From contig NC_013204.1 in NCBI RefSeq assembly GCF_000024265.1, forward strand, positions 2,980,501 through 3,044,500: DNA of 64,000 bases. Reading direction: 5' to 3'. The DNA comes from Eggerthella lenta DSM 2243. GTDB taxonomy: Bacteria; Actinomycetota; Coriobacteriia; Coriobacteriales; Eggerthellaceae. Position 1 is the stretch's first letter; every line of letters starts with the position of its first letter. Under the pieces are notes generated by a model, which saw nothing but the letters and a program-made list of their open reading frames with translations, made no database searches and was not told where the DNA came from. Shown here piece after piece: positions 24,788-31,567 of this stretch. A program made the position numbers and the translations under genes.

Positions 24788-25339
24788 TCACCACGATGGG
24801 GGCTTTACAGGGAAGTCTTCGTGAGTTTCCCACAAAACGATGCGACCGCGGGCTCGGGTGGCGGGAACGTCAATCAACCGTTGGTTGCGGGAGCCGCGCC
24901 ACGGAAGCTGGTAGGAATGTTGCGCCTGGAGGAAGGGGCCGTCCACCAGCACGTCGGTCTGGTCGAGCAGATCGCGCGCGGCCGGATCGGGGATGCCCTC
25001 CTCCAGCTGCTCGTAGCGGTAGCCCGAGTACGTCCACACGTCCAGTCCCAGCTCGCGCACTTGGCGCGCCAATGCGGCGCACGCGGCGGCCTGCTCGAAC
25101 GGCTCGCCGCCCGACACGGTGACGCCCTGCACCAGCTTGTTGGCGGCGATCTCCGCCACCACGTCGGCGATGGCGCGCACCGTGCCGCCCGCGCAGGGCT
25201 GGCTGTCGGGGTTGTGGCACCCAGGACAGCCGTGCGAGCAGCCCTGCACGAACACGGCATAGCGCAGCCCCGGCCCATCGACGATGGAATCCGGAGCCGT
25301 GCCGTAAAGACGTATAGTGTCGGGAGGGGTCACGTTCAA
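24788..25339 (-). CDS. nrdG: anaerobic ribonucleoside-triphosphate reductase activating protein
   Basis: Radical-SAM activase that installs the glycyl radical on NrdD. The 183-residue protein has the radical-SAM cysteines in CSHGCPGC (C-x3-C-x2-C, residues ~33-40), preceded by DGPGLRYAVFVQG, and the glycine-rich VSGGEPFEQ. A basic C-terminal part includes RNQRLIDVPA. It follows nrdD by 4 bp on the same strand. Confidence 0.95.
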   Translation of the reverse strand: MNVTPPDTIRLYGTAPDSIVDGPGLRYAVFVQGCSHGCPGCHNPDSQPCAGGTVRAIADVVAEIAANKLVQGVTVSGGEPFEQAAACAALARQVRELGLDVWTYSGYRYEQLEEGIPDPAARDLLDQTDVLVDGPFLQAQHSYQLPWRGSRNQRLIDVPATRARGRIVLWETHEDFPVKPPSW

Positions 25340-25343
25340 CCTG

Positions 25344-27671
25344 TTACATCTGATGCTTCACGCGGTCGCCTTCTTCGGCGCGCTTGGCATCGTTGAAGCG
25401 GTCGAGGGTGCCCACGAGGTAACCGGTGATGCGGCGGATGCGCTCGAACGACTGGCCGTGCTCCGCCTCGGTGCGGCCGCACTTGGGGCACACGTCTCCG
25501 ATGATGCCGTTGTAACCGCACACGGGATCGCGATCCACCGGATGGTTCACCGAACCGTAGCCGATGCCGCTCTCCTTCATGTGCCGGATGACGGCCTCGA
25601 ACGCCTCGAGGTTCTCGCTGGGGTCGCCGTCCAGCTCCACGTAGGAGATATGGCCCGCATTCGTCAGCGCATGGTACGGCGCCTCGATCTCTATCTTGTC
25701 GAAGGCGCTGATGTCGTAGTACACCGGCACGTGGAAGCCGTTCGTGTAGTAGTCGCGATCGGTGATGCCGGGGATGGACCCGTAGCGCTCACGGTCCATA
25801 CGCACGAAGCGGCCGGACAGGCCTTCGGCCGGCGTGGCGATGAGGCCGTAGTTCAGCCCGCGCTCCTGCGACAGGCGGTCGAGGTAGCTGCGCATATGGC
25901 CGATGATCTCGAGGCCCAGGTTCTGCGAAGCCTTCGACTCGCCGTGGTGCTTGCCCGTCAGCGCCACCAGCGTCTCGGCCAAGCCGATAAAGCCCAGCGA
26001 CAACGTGCCGTGCTTCAGCACCTCGCGCTGCTCGTCGGTAGGCGCCAGCTTCTCGGAATCGATCCACACGCCCTGGCCCATGAGGAACGGCGCGTTGTAC
26101 ACGTGCTTGCGCGCCTGGATCTCGAAGCGCTCGTCAAGCTGCCCCACCGCCAGCGCAAGCTTCGCGTCCAAGAGGTCGAAGAACAGATCGAGGTCGCCCT
26201 TCGAGCGGATGGCCAGGCGCGGCAGGTTGATGGACGTAAAGCTGAGGTTGCCGCGGCCGGGAGCGATCTCGCGATCGGGATCGTACACGTTGCCCATGAC
26301 GCGCGTACGGCAGCCCATGTAGGCGATCTCTGTCTCGGGCGTGCCCTTGTAGTACTGCGCGTTGAACGGCGCGTCGATGAAGCTGAAGTTCGGGAACAGG
26401 CGCTTCGCGGAGCAATGCATGGCCAGCTTGAACAGGTCGTAGTTCGGATCCTCGGGGTTGTAGTTCACGCCCTCCTTCACGCGGAAGATCTGCACGGGGA
26501 AGATGGGCGTCTCGCCGGAGCCGAGGCCTTCCTCGGTGGCCAGCAGCATGTTCTTCACCACCATGCGACCCTCGGGCGAGGTGTCCATGCCGTAGTTCAC
26601 CGAGCTGAACGGCGTCTGCGCGCCGGCGCGGCTGTGCATGGTGTTCAGGTTGTGCACGAGCGCCTCCATGGCCTGGAACGTCGTGCGGTCGGTATCGCCC
26701 AGGGCGTTCTTAGCCGCATAGGCCACGGCCTTGTCGGCGGCCTCCTCGCTGGCGCCGACCTCCACGAGCGCCGCGCGCACGGCGGCCTCGAAGCCCTCGT
26801 CCATGGCGAGGCTGGCCCACACGCCCGTCTCCGCCTCGATGCGCGCGAGCGCGTCCTGCGCGAACGCGCGGGAGTCGTCCACGGAATCGCCCAGCAGCAG
26901 ATCGACGGCTTCGGCCAGATGCTTCTTGTACAGGCGGCGGTACGTCTTGCGCACGCCCTCGGCCAGACCGTAGTCGAAGTCGCAGATAGCCTGGCCGCCG
27001 TGCTGGTCGTTCTGGTTGCTCTGGATGGCGATGCAGGCCAGCGCCGCGTAGCTGGCGATGTCGTTGGGCTCGCGCAGCACGCCGTGGCCCGTGGAGAAGC
27101 CGCCCTTGAACAGCTTCTTCAGCTCGATTTGGCAGCACGTGGTGGTGAGGGTGTAGAAGTCCATGTCGTGGATGTGGATGTCGCCCTCACGATGCGCTCG
27201 CGCGAACTTCGGATCGATGACGCACATCTCGTAGAACTGCTTGGCCGACTCCGAGCCGTACTTGAGCATGGTGCCCATGGCGGTGTCGGCGTCGATGTTG
27301 GCGTTCTCGCGCTTCATGTCAGAGTCCGACGCCTTCGAGAACGTGATGTCCTTGAGCGTTTGGATGAGGCGGCTGTTCACGTCGCGCGAGCGGCTGCGCT
27401 CGGCGCGGTACAGGATGTAGGACTTGGCCGTCTGGACGAAGCCGGACTCGATGAGCGTCTCCTCCACGAGGTCCTGCACGCCCTCAACCGTGGGCGCGCC
27501 CTCGATGGCGCCACTCTCCAGCTTGTCCACCACGCGCTGCGCGATATCCTCGGCCGCCGCGCGATCCTGCATGGCCCCGCATGCCTGGAAAGCGCGCTCC
27601 ACCGCCTCGGCGATCTTCTCCTGCTTGAATTCCACCGTTCGGCCGTCGCGCTTCATGATGGTCTCGACCAT
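25344..27671 (-). CDS. nrdD: anaerobic ribonucleoside-triphosphate reductase
   Basis: Class III ribonucleotide reductase giving dNTPs under anaerobic conditions. From the ATG at 27671 it is 775 residues. An ATP-cone opens the protein (MKRDGRTVEFKQEKIAEAVE). The C-terminal glycyl-radical region includes CGYNGIIGDVCPKCG, with paired cysteines, and RRITGYLVGTLDRFNDAK, where the radical glycine lies in RITGYL. The frame is open to 27821, but that extension overlaps the NrdR-like boxes; AGAGGA precedes the 27671 ATG. Operon nrdD-nrdG. Confidence 0.95.
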   Translation of the reverse strand: MVETIMKRDGRTVEFKQEKIAEAVERAFQACGAMQDRAAAEDIAQRVVDKLESGAIEGAPTVEGVQDLVEETLIESGFVQTAKSYILYRAERSRSRDVNSRLIQTLKDITFSKASDSDMKRENANIDADTAMGTMLKYGSESAKQFYEMCVIDPKFARAHREGDIHIHDMDFYTLTTTCCQIELKKLFKGGFSTGHGVLREPNDIASYAALACIAIQSNQNDQHGGQAICDFDYGLAEGVRKTYRRLYKKHLAEAVDLLLGDSVDDSRAFAQDALARIEAETGVWASLAMDEGFEAAVRAALVEVGASEEAADKAVAYAAKNALGDTDRTTFQAMEALVHNLNTMHSRAGAQTPFSSVNYGMDTSPEGRMVVKNMLLATEEGLGSGETPIFPVQIFRVKEGVNYNPEDPNYDLFKLAMHCSAKRLFPNFSFIDAPFNAQYYKGTPETEIAYMGCRTRVMGNVYDPDREIAPGRGNLSFTSINLPRLAIRSKGDLDLFFDLLDAKLALAVGQLDERFEIQARKHVYNAPFLMGQGVWIDSEKLAPTDEQREVLKHGTLSLGFIGLAETLVALTGKHHGESKASQNLGLEIIGHMRSYLDRLSQERGLNYGLIATPAEGLSGRFVRMDRERYGSIPGITDRDYYTNGFHVPVYYDISAFDKIEIEAPYHALTNAGHISYVELDGDPSENLEAFEAVIRHMKESGIGYGSVNHPVDRDPVCGYNGIIGDVCPKCGRTEAEHGQSFERIRRITGYLVGTLDRFNDAKRAEEGDRVKHQM

Positions 27672-27780
27672 GCTGCCAATCCTCTCTTCGAGCTTCTTCT
27701 TGCTTCGTCGTTTTCCTGCTGCGAGCTGTGGCTTCGCTTGGTTTATGCGCAGTGTTTCCACACGATCTACGCCATGTTTT

Positions 27781-27828
27781 CCACAATATGTAGTAGTAGG
27801 TGATGTTAGGAAAGTGAACATATAGTAC
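27781..27828 (-). promoter_or_regulatory. two NrdR-box-like sites upstream of nrdD
   Basis: Box 1 at 27781-27796 (CCACAATATGTAGTAG) keeps all strongly conserved positions of the NrdR consensus acaCwAtATaTwGtgt. Box 2 at 27813-27828 (AGTGAACATATAGTAC) keeps most of them. They are 32 bp apart, three helical turns, the usual NrdR spacing. They lie 110-157 bp before the nrdD start. The rest of 27830-28046 shows no gene. Confidence 0.65.
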
Positions 27829-28046
27829 TCGCGCGGCGCCCACCATGCAAGAGGTAAAACCGTGGAGATTCAACACCCACACGGGATGCGGCGGGCGATT
27901 CACAGTATATCCACGGGCATGAAGGCGAACGTTGAAAGCTCGTCCGAGGCGACGCGCGCACGCGGAGAGCAGCTTCGCCAGAAGAGCACCGCGAACGACG
28001 GCTCGCACCGATGCCCCCGCCGGCCGCAGCGGCCTCGCCCCACGCG

Positions 28047-28313
28047 CTATTGGACGGTGCCGTACACCTGCCCCCACGCATGCCCGCCGATAGCCGAGTT
28101 CAGCTGGTCGCATAGGCGCTGGCGCGTGTAGCTGCCGGGCGGCAGCAGGTTGACGATCTCGGCCAGGTCGTCGGGAAGGTCGGCGGCCTCGGCAGCCACG
28201 ACGATGTCGAGGCGGCGGAGCTTCTCCTTCGGCCCCAGTCCGAGGTACAGCGAATCCACCACATCCTGCAGCGCTCCGTAATGCGGGCTGCGCACCGTGT
28301 TAGAGCCTGCCAT
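28047..28313 (-). CDS. conserved small protein of unknown function
   Basis: An 88-residue soluble protein beginning MAGSNTVRSPHYGALQDVVD and ending GGHAWGQVYGTVQ. The ATG at 28313 is supported by GGAGGAG seven nt upstream; the open frame to 28430 is antisense shadow. Its sequence has DSLYLGLGPKEKLRRLD and a predicted helical fold. It lies 1 bp after the homocysteine methyltransferase-like gene and is surely co-transcribed with it. I do not recognise the family; the pairing suggests a role with that methyltransferase. Confidence 0.7.
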   Translation of the reverse strand: MAGSNTVRSPHYGALQDVVDSLYLGLGPKEKLRRLDIVVAAEAADLPDDLAEIVNLLPPGSYTRQRLCDQLNSAIGGHAWGQVYGTVQ

Positions 28314-28314
28314 G

Positions 28315-29217
28315 CTACTCCTCCACATCCGAGCGCACAACGTCGAACCCTTCGCTGGCCGCCGCGAGCGCGCCTGCATAGGCCGGCGTGGCGGCACCGG
28401 CCGCACGCAGGAACTGGGCTCCGGCCGCACGCAGCTGCACGGCCGCCCCTACCAGCACATCGGGGCAGTAATACGGGTTCTCGTGCGTAACGTCGCCTTG
28501 CTTCGGATTATGCTCGCGCACGATCAGCTGAGCCAGCACCGGCAGCCGCCCCGCCCCGCTGGCGCGGCGAGCGAACGTCACGGCCGCATCGAGCGGAGCC
28601 GCCGTGGCGAAGCCGACCACGCTGGCCTCGTAGTCCACCATGACGGCGAGCGCATCCTCGAGCGTATGGCGACCGTCGGCCAGCATGCCGTCGGCATCCA
28701 CGTCCACCGACGCGAACACCGGCGCGCCGCTCACCTGGCGCACGCCCATGAGCGCGCACTTGAGGTCGGCTGGGTTGGCGAACCCGTTGAGGAAGAACGC
28801 GTCGAACTCCTGGCCATCGCAGGCGTGGGCGGCACGGGCGTACTGGTCGCGGTTCTCGTTGAGCGAGCTTTTGCTGGCGGCATCGAGGGGGAGGCCGCAC
28901 GGGCCGATCTCCACCAGCACGTGCTGGGACTTCAGCTCGCGCGCCAGGGACAAGCCCGTGCGCACGATCTCCGCCGCGCGGTCTTCCATGCCGCGATGCG
29001 CCAGACGAGCAGGCGCGATGCCTTCCGTGTTCGCCACGAGGCACTGGGCGCCTGCCATCTTGTTGAGGCGCAGCGCATCGCGCACCGCCTCCGGCTCCAC
29101 AAGGTTGGCAAATTCGAGATCGTGTTCCACGTCGAACCCTTGCCGGGCCAGTACAACGGCAACCGGCGAGGACAGCACGAGCATGTCCTTGTGAAAACGA
29201 AGCGCGATATCGGGCAT
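28315..29217 (-). CDS. homocysteine S-methyltransferase-like TIM-barrel protein
   Basis: A 300-residue protein resembling the homocysteine S-methyltransferase (MetH N-terminal) barrel. Recognisable parts are LEFANLVEPEAVRDALRLNK, a strand with VLVEIGPCGLPLD, and FFLNGFANPADLKCALMGV where methyltransferases normally have the FETF/NC zinc region. The canonical zinc-binding cysteine pair (GGCCG type) near the C-terminus is not seen; only single cysteines (IGPCG, YYCPD) are present. So it may bind zinc differently or act on another substrate. It is the last minus-strand gene before the 2.3-kb noncoding region. Confidence 0.68.
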   Translation of the reverse strand: MPDIALRFHKDMLVLSSPVAVVLARQGFDVEHDLEFANLVEPEAVRDALRLNKMAGAQCLVANTEGIAPARLAHRGMEDRAAEIVRTGLSLARELKSQHVLVEIGPCGLPLDAASKSSLNENRDQYARAAHACDGQEFDAFFLNGFANPADLKCALMGVRQVSGAPVFASVDVDADGMLADGRHTLEDALAVMVDYEASVVGFATAAPLDAAVTFARRASGAGRLPVLAQLIVREHNPKQGDVTHENPYYCPDVLVGAAVQLRAAGAQFLRAAGAATPAYAGALAAASEGFDVVRSDVEE

Positions 29218-29387
29218 GGGGAGTTCCTTTCGTCAGGTGATCCATGATACCGAAAAGAGCCCCGACATGCGACCGTCGAAATGAGCCGATGCGCTCGCGC
29301 ACACCGAGACGGAAGCACCTCGCGCGAACGGCGCAGTTCGAGCGGCGGAAGGAAGGAAGATGGACGCTCGCCGACGCTTCGCGGCAT

Positions 29388-29441
29388 TTCACAGGACGAA
29401 CATGAGTCGATCACGTGTTCTTCAAGGCTTACTTTTATACT
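29388..29441 (+). promoter_or_regulatory. promoter and upstream element of small RNA copy 1
   Basis: TTCACA (29388-29393) begins exactly 54 nt before the end of the -10 TATACT (29436-29441); the predicted start G is 8 nt further on. The same layout occurs upstream of copies 2 and 3. No clear -35 hexamer is visible, so an activator binding near -60 is plausible. Confidence 0.6.
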
Positions 29442-29448
29442 TGATCTC

Positions 29449-29580
29449 GCAAACGAAAGAATCCCCTCCTTTCAGTTTGTACTGCTTTTCCCCTTACAAA
29501 GCAGTGGCGGCACCTCGGTGCCGCACATCCCCCTCCTTGTGGCCCGGTGGAGCTCCCCTCTCCCCGGGCCGATCTGTTTC
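29449..29580 (+). ncRNA. repeated structured small RNA, copy 1 (C-rich, anti-SD-like loops)
   Basis: A ~132-nt predicted transcript. Hairpin 1 (29449-29480): GCAAAC/GTTTG stem with loop AATCCCCTCC. Hairpin 2 (29481-29505): ACTGCTTT/AAAGCAGT, loop with TCCCC. Hairpin 3 (29507-29524): GCGGCAC-CTCG-GTGCCGC. Then single-stranded ATCCCCCTCCTTGT and a terminator hairpin (GGCCCGG/CCGGGCC, 29541-29570) followed by GATCTGTTTC. The CCTCCTTTC in hairpin 1 equals the usual 16S rRNA 3' end. No open frame is shared with copies 2 and 3. Likely a trans-acting small RNA that pairs with Shine-Dalgarno regions (inference). Confidence 0.78.
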
Positions 29581-29784
29581 TCGTACCCGCACACGCCCGC
29601 TTCCGCATCATCGACCAACGCATATCATCGTAGAACATGTTACTTCAGGTCGATGCCGCTTTGAGGCAATGCCGTTCGCCAACCTTTCGCTCGCCAGATT
29701 TCTGCGGCGCGGCGCCCATCGGAAAACTTCTTTTCCTGACTCTTTTGATCCTTGTTAACGAACCGTTACTCTGCGACCCATCGT

Positions 29785-29838
29785 TTCACAAAACGCGCAC
29801 GCCCGCATCATACGATGTGCGCGAACGACCCGTATACT
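29785..29838 (+). promoter_or_regulatory. promoter and upstream element of small RNA copy 2
   Basis: TTCACAAAAC at 29785 and -10 TATACT at 29833-29838, the same 54-nt span as copies 1 and 3. It shares GCATCATA and CGTTACT upstream with copy 3. Confidence 0.6.
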
Positions 29839-29845
29839 AGCAGCT

Positions 29846-29978
29846 GTAAACGAAAGACTCCCCTCCTTTCAGTTTGCCTCTGCTTTACCCCCTTAGAAGC
29901 AGAGCGATGCGCAAGCGTCGCATCATCCCCCTCCTTGTGGCCCGGTGGAGCTCCCCTCTCCCCGGGCCGATCTGTTTT
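29846..29978 (+). ncRNA. repeated structured small RNA, copy 2
   Basis: Same architecture as copy 1. Hairpin 1 has the loop ACTCCCCTCC. Hairpin 2 is CTCTGCTT/AAGCAGAG with CCCCC in the loop (29878-29904). Hairpin 3 is GCGATGC-GCAA-GCGTCGC (29904-29921). Then CATCCCCCTCCTTGT and the terminator hairpin 29939-29968 with TCTGTTTT. Stem sequences in hairpins 2 and 3 differ from copy 1 but stay paired, which is covariation. No gene lies downstream within 1.4 kb, so this copy is best read as a free-standing RNA. Confidence 0.8.
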
Positions 29979-30120
29979 CATGCCCCTCGCTTCGTCGAAC
30001 CCGCCGAGACAATGCATGGAGCCCGCGCCCACGCAGCGGCAGAGCGGCAGAGCGGCAGAACCTCCGCCTGAGCCGTCACCCAGTCACGTCCCTCGCTGCG
30101 AACGCGCGATTTCGCCAACC

Positions 30121-30294
30121 TACGCTGCTAAACCAGGATTGACATGCACCGCCGCATGCCGCTTCCTCTGTCGGACAGCTAGCGATCAGGCGAGACGAGC
30201 GTCCGGCCGATGGCCGAAGGGGGCTTCCGAGCCGCCGGCGAGTTTTCGCGGGGCGGGTCGACCTGAGCTATGTCAATCCCGGTTTAACAGCGAA
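30121..30294. repeat. inverted-repeat element A
   Basis: Arms 30121-30145 and 30270-30294 match at 22 of 25 positions (CTGYTAAACCRGGATTGACAT core) around a ~124-bp GC-rich loop without a gene. It is one of four foldback elements in tandem with no frame or transposase. Confidence 0.6.
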
Positions 30295-30303
30295 CGCCAA
30301 CCT

Positions 30304-30470
30304 ATGTGCTGCAAAAACGCCGGTTTGGCAGTCCCGGCCCGATCTGGCGGTGCGTTCCGAGGCGGCGACAAAGCGCGAACTGGGATTACGCCTCGCCGAT
30401 CCTCGGGAAGGAGCGTCGGGCGCGATCGAAGGCCGCCGAAGACTGCCAAACCGACGTTTTTGCAGCACAT
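30304..30470. repeat. inverted-repeat element B
   Basis: Arms 30304-30333 and 30441-30470 match at 29 of 30 positions (core GCTGCAAAAACG and GGTTTGGCAGTC), with a 107-bp loop. It is the best preserved of the four. The loop shares GCGCGATCRAAGGC with element C in the opposite orientation. It looks like a non-autonomous mobile or foldback element. Confidence 0.7.
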
Positions 30471-30534
30471 CGTATGGCGAAGCCGTGCGGCAGAGCATTG
30501 CCGAGCCGTCGGAAGGGCGGCTTGGACGCGAATC

Positions 30535-30663
30535 GACTCCCATGACAATCTCAAAGCGGCTCCAGCGCGCCGCGCGGCCTCGCCAACCAGCATAATCGCA
30601 GGTGGCGAAAACCGCCTACCGCCGCCGACGCCCAACCGAGCCGCCGATTTTGTCATGGGAGCC
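30535..30663. repeat. inverted-repeat element D
   Basis: Arms around CTCCCATGACAA (30537) and TTGTCATGGGAG (30650). Shorter arms than A and B (about 14 bp) but the same size and layout. No gene inside. Confidence 0.5.
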
Positions 30664-30787
30664 ATTTTGCGGCCAACCCGGCCTCGGCCCGCAGAACCCG
30701 CGGGCCGCGAAACCACCGCCGAGGGCCGCGCTGCAGCAAGCTTGTCAGCGAACGGCATTCCCACGGCCTCGCTCGACGCGCACAAGC

Positions 30788-30801
30788 ATTTCACGTGAAA
30801 C
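30788..30801. promoter_or_regulatory. parS-like site 1
   Basis: ATTTCACGTGAAAC matches the ParB centromere core GTTTCACGTGAAAC at 13 of 14 positions. It is the first of three such sites within 212 bp. Confidence 0.6.
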
Positions 30802-30929
30802 GCTTGAGGCAGACTGCGCGAACCAAACGGAATGCCAGCGCGAGCCCGCGCCATAGGCGCGAACGAGCGCAGATGGCGGGCGGAGCATGGGGCGAACCCC
30901 GGCGGCCGAACAAGCATGCGCGTACAAAC

Positions 30930-30943
30930 GTTTCACATGAAAC
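30930..30943. promoter_or_regulatory. parS-like site 2
   Basis: GTTTCACATGAAAC, 13 of 14 to the parS core. Confidence 0.6.
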
Positions 30944-30985
30944 ACTAAGAGGGACTCCACGGTTTGGGGCGGGATCCCGGCTGCA

Positions 30986-30999
30986 GCTCCACGTGGAAC
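30986..30999. promoter_or_regulatory. parS-like site 3 (degenerate)
   Basis: GCTCCACGTGGAAC, 11 of 14 to the core but with a symmetrical TCCACGTGGA centre like the GTTCCACGTGGAAC variant. No parA or parB gene is in the window. Confidence 0.4.
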
Positions 31000-31086
31000 C
31001 GCACGGCTTCGGACGATCCCCGACCACGGACCAGACAGGCCCGCGACGTCCTCGGTTCGACGGCAAGACCCCCGCTTCTTGGCAGC

Positions 31087-31225
31087 AATCGACCGGTTTG
31101 GTAATCCCGCCGAGTGATTCACTTGACGTTTCGAGAACCCGAGCTGGGGAAACGCCTTTGATCGCGCTCGGCAAGCCCGAAGCACCGCAGCCGGGCCCTC
31201 GCCAGAATTGCCAAACCGGTTGATT
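31087..31225. repeat. inverted-repeat element C
   Basis: Arms 31087-31105 (AATCGACCGGTTTGGTAAT) and 31207-31225 match at 17 of 19 in inverted orientation, with a ~101-bp loop. The CCGGTTTGG core is shared with element B, so these belong to one family. Confidence 0.6.
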
Positions 31226-31357
31226 CCTACCGCTTGACGTCGTTTTCGCCGTCAAACCCCCGGCGCTCCGTTGGACAATCAGCTCGAGCTTCCGCGTCAG
31301 GGTTTTCCCTAGGGTTTTGCGTCATGTTTACCTATCTGTTACTTTCAAGGCCTCCAA

Positions 31358-31411
31358 TTCACAAAACATGCACTCGTGCATCATATGATATTCAATGTCA
31401 ACTTTTATAAT
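31358..31411 (+). promoter_or_regulatory. promoter and upstream element of small RNA copy 3
   Basis: TTCACAAAAC at 31358 and -10 TATAAT at 31406-31411 with the fixed 54-nt span; GCATCATA-GAT is shared with copy 2. AGGGTTTTCCCT, related to a palindrome upstream of nrfA, lies ~50 bp further up (31299-31310). Confidence 0.6.
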
Positions 31412-31418
31412 AGCTTCA

Positions 31419-31550
31419 GCAAACGAAAGGCTCCCCTCCTTTTCAGTTTGCATCTGCTTACCCCTTAAAGCAGAGCGGCACCCAATAGGTGCCGCATCAT
31501 CCCCTCCTTGTGGCCCGGTGGAGCTCCCCTCTCCCCGGGCCGATCCTTTT
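31419..31550 (+). ncRNA. repeated structured small RNA, copy 3 (5' of a dehydrogenase gene)
   Basis: Same four-hairpin layout. GCAAAC/GTTTGC with loop GCTCCCCTCC; TCTGCTT/AAGCAGA with ACCCC; GCGGCACC-CAATA-GGTGCCGC; then CATCCCCTCCTTGT and the terminator hairpin 31512-31541 with TCCTTTT. Its end is 17 nt before the dehydrogenase ATG, whose ribosome-binding site (GGAAGGA) lies just past the terminator. So this copy may act as a free RNA by termination, or as a conditional leader if read-through occurs. Copies 1 and 2 have no downstream gene, favouring the small-RNA reading. Confidence 0.76.
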
Positions 31551-31567
31551 CTCGGGAAGGAACGCCT

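Noticed and set aside
25317-27803. 828-codon plus-strand open frame
   Set aside because: Mirror frame of nrdD; composition is that of a GC-rich antisense shadow.
27672-27821. Longer nrdD start at 27821
   Set aside because: The extension overlaps the NrdR-like boxes and translates to unrelated sequence; the ATG at 27671 starts the ATP-cone normally and has a ribosome-binding site.
29752-30917. Long open frames in the 29.2-31.6 kb region (348 and 214 codons)
   Set aside because: They run through the small RNA and inverted repeats, have no ribosome-binding site or domain, and translate to low-complexity Arg/Ala/Pro sequence.
29449-31550. Riboswitch interpretation for all three repeated RNAs
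   Set aside because: Two of the three copies have no downstream gene, each ends in its own terminator, and the fold matches no riboswitch class I know. Only copy 3 could act as a leader.
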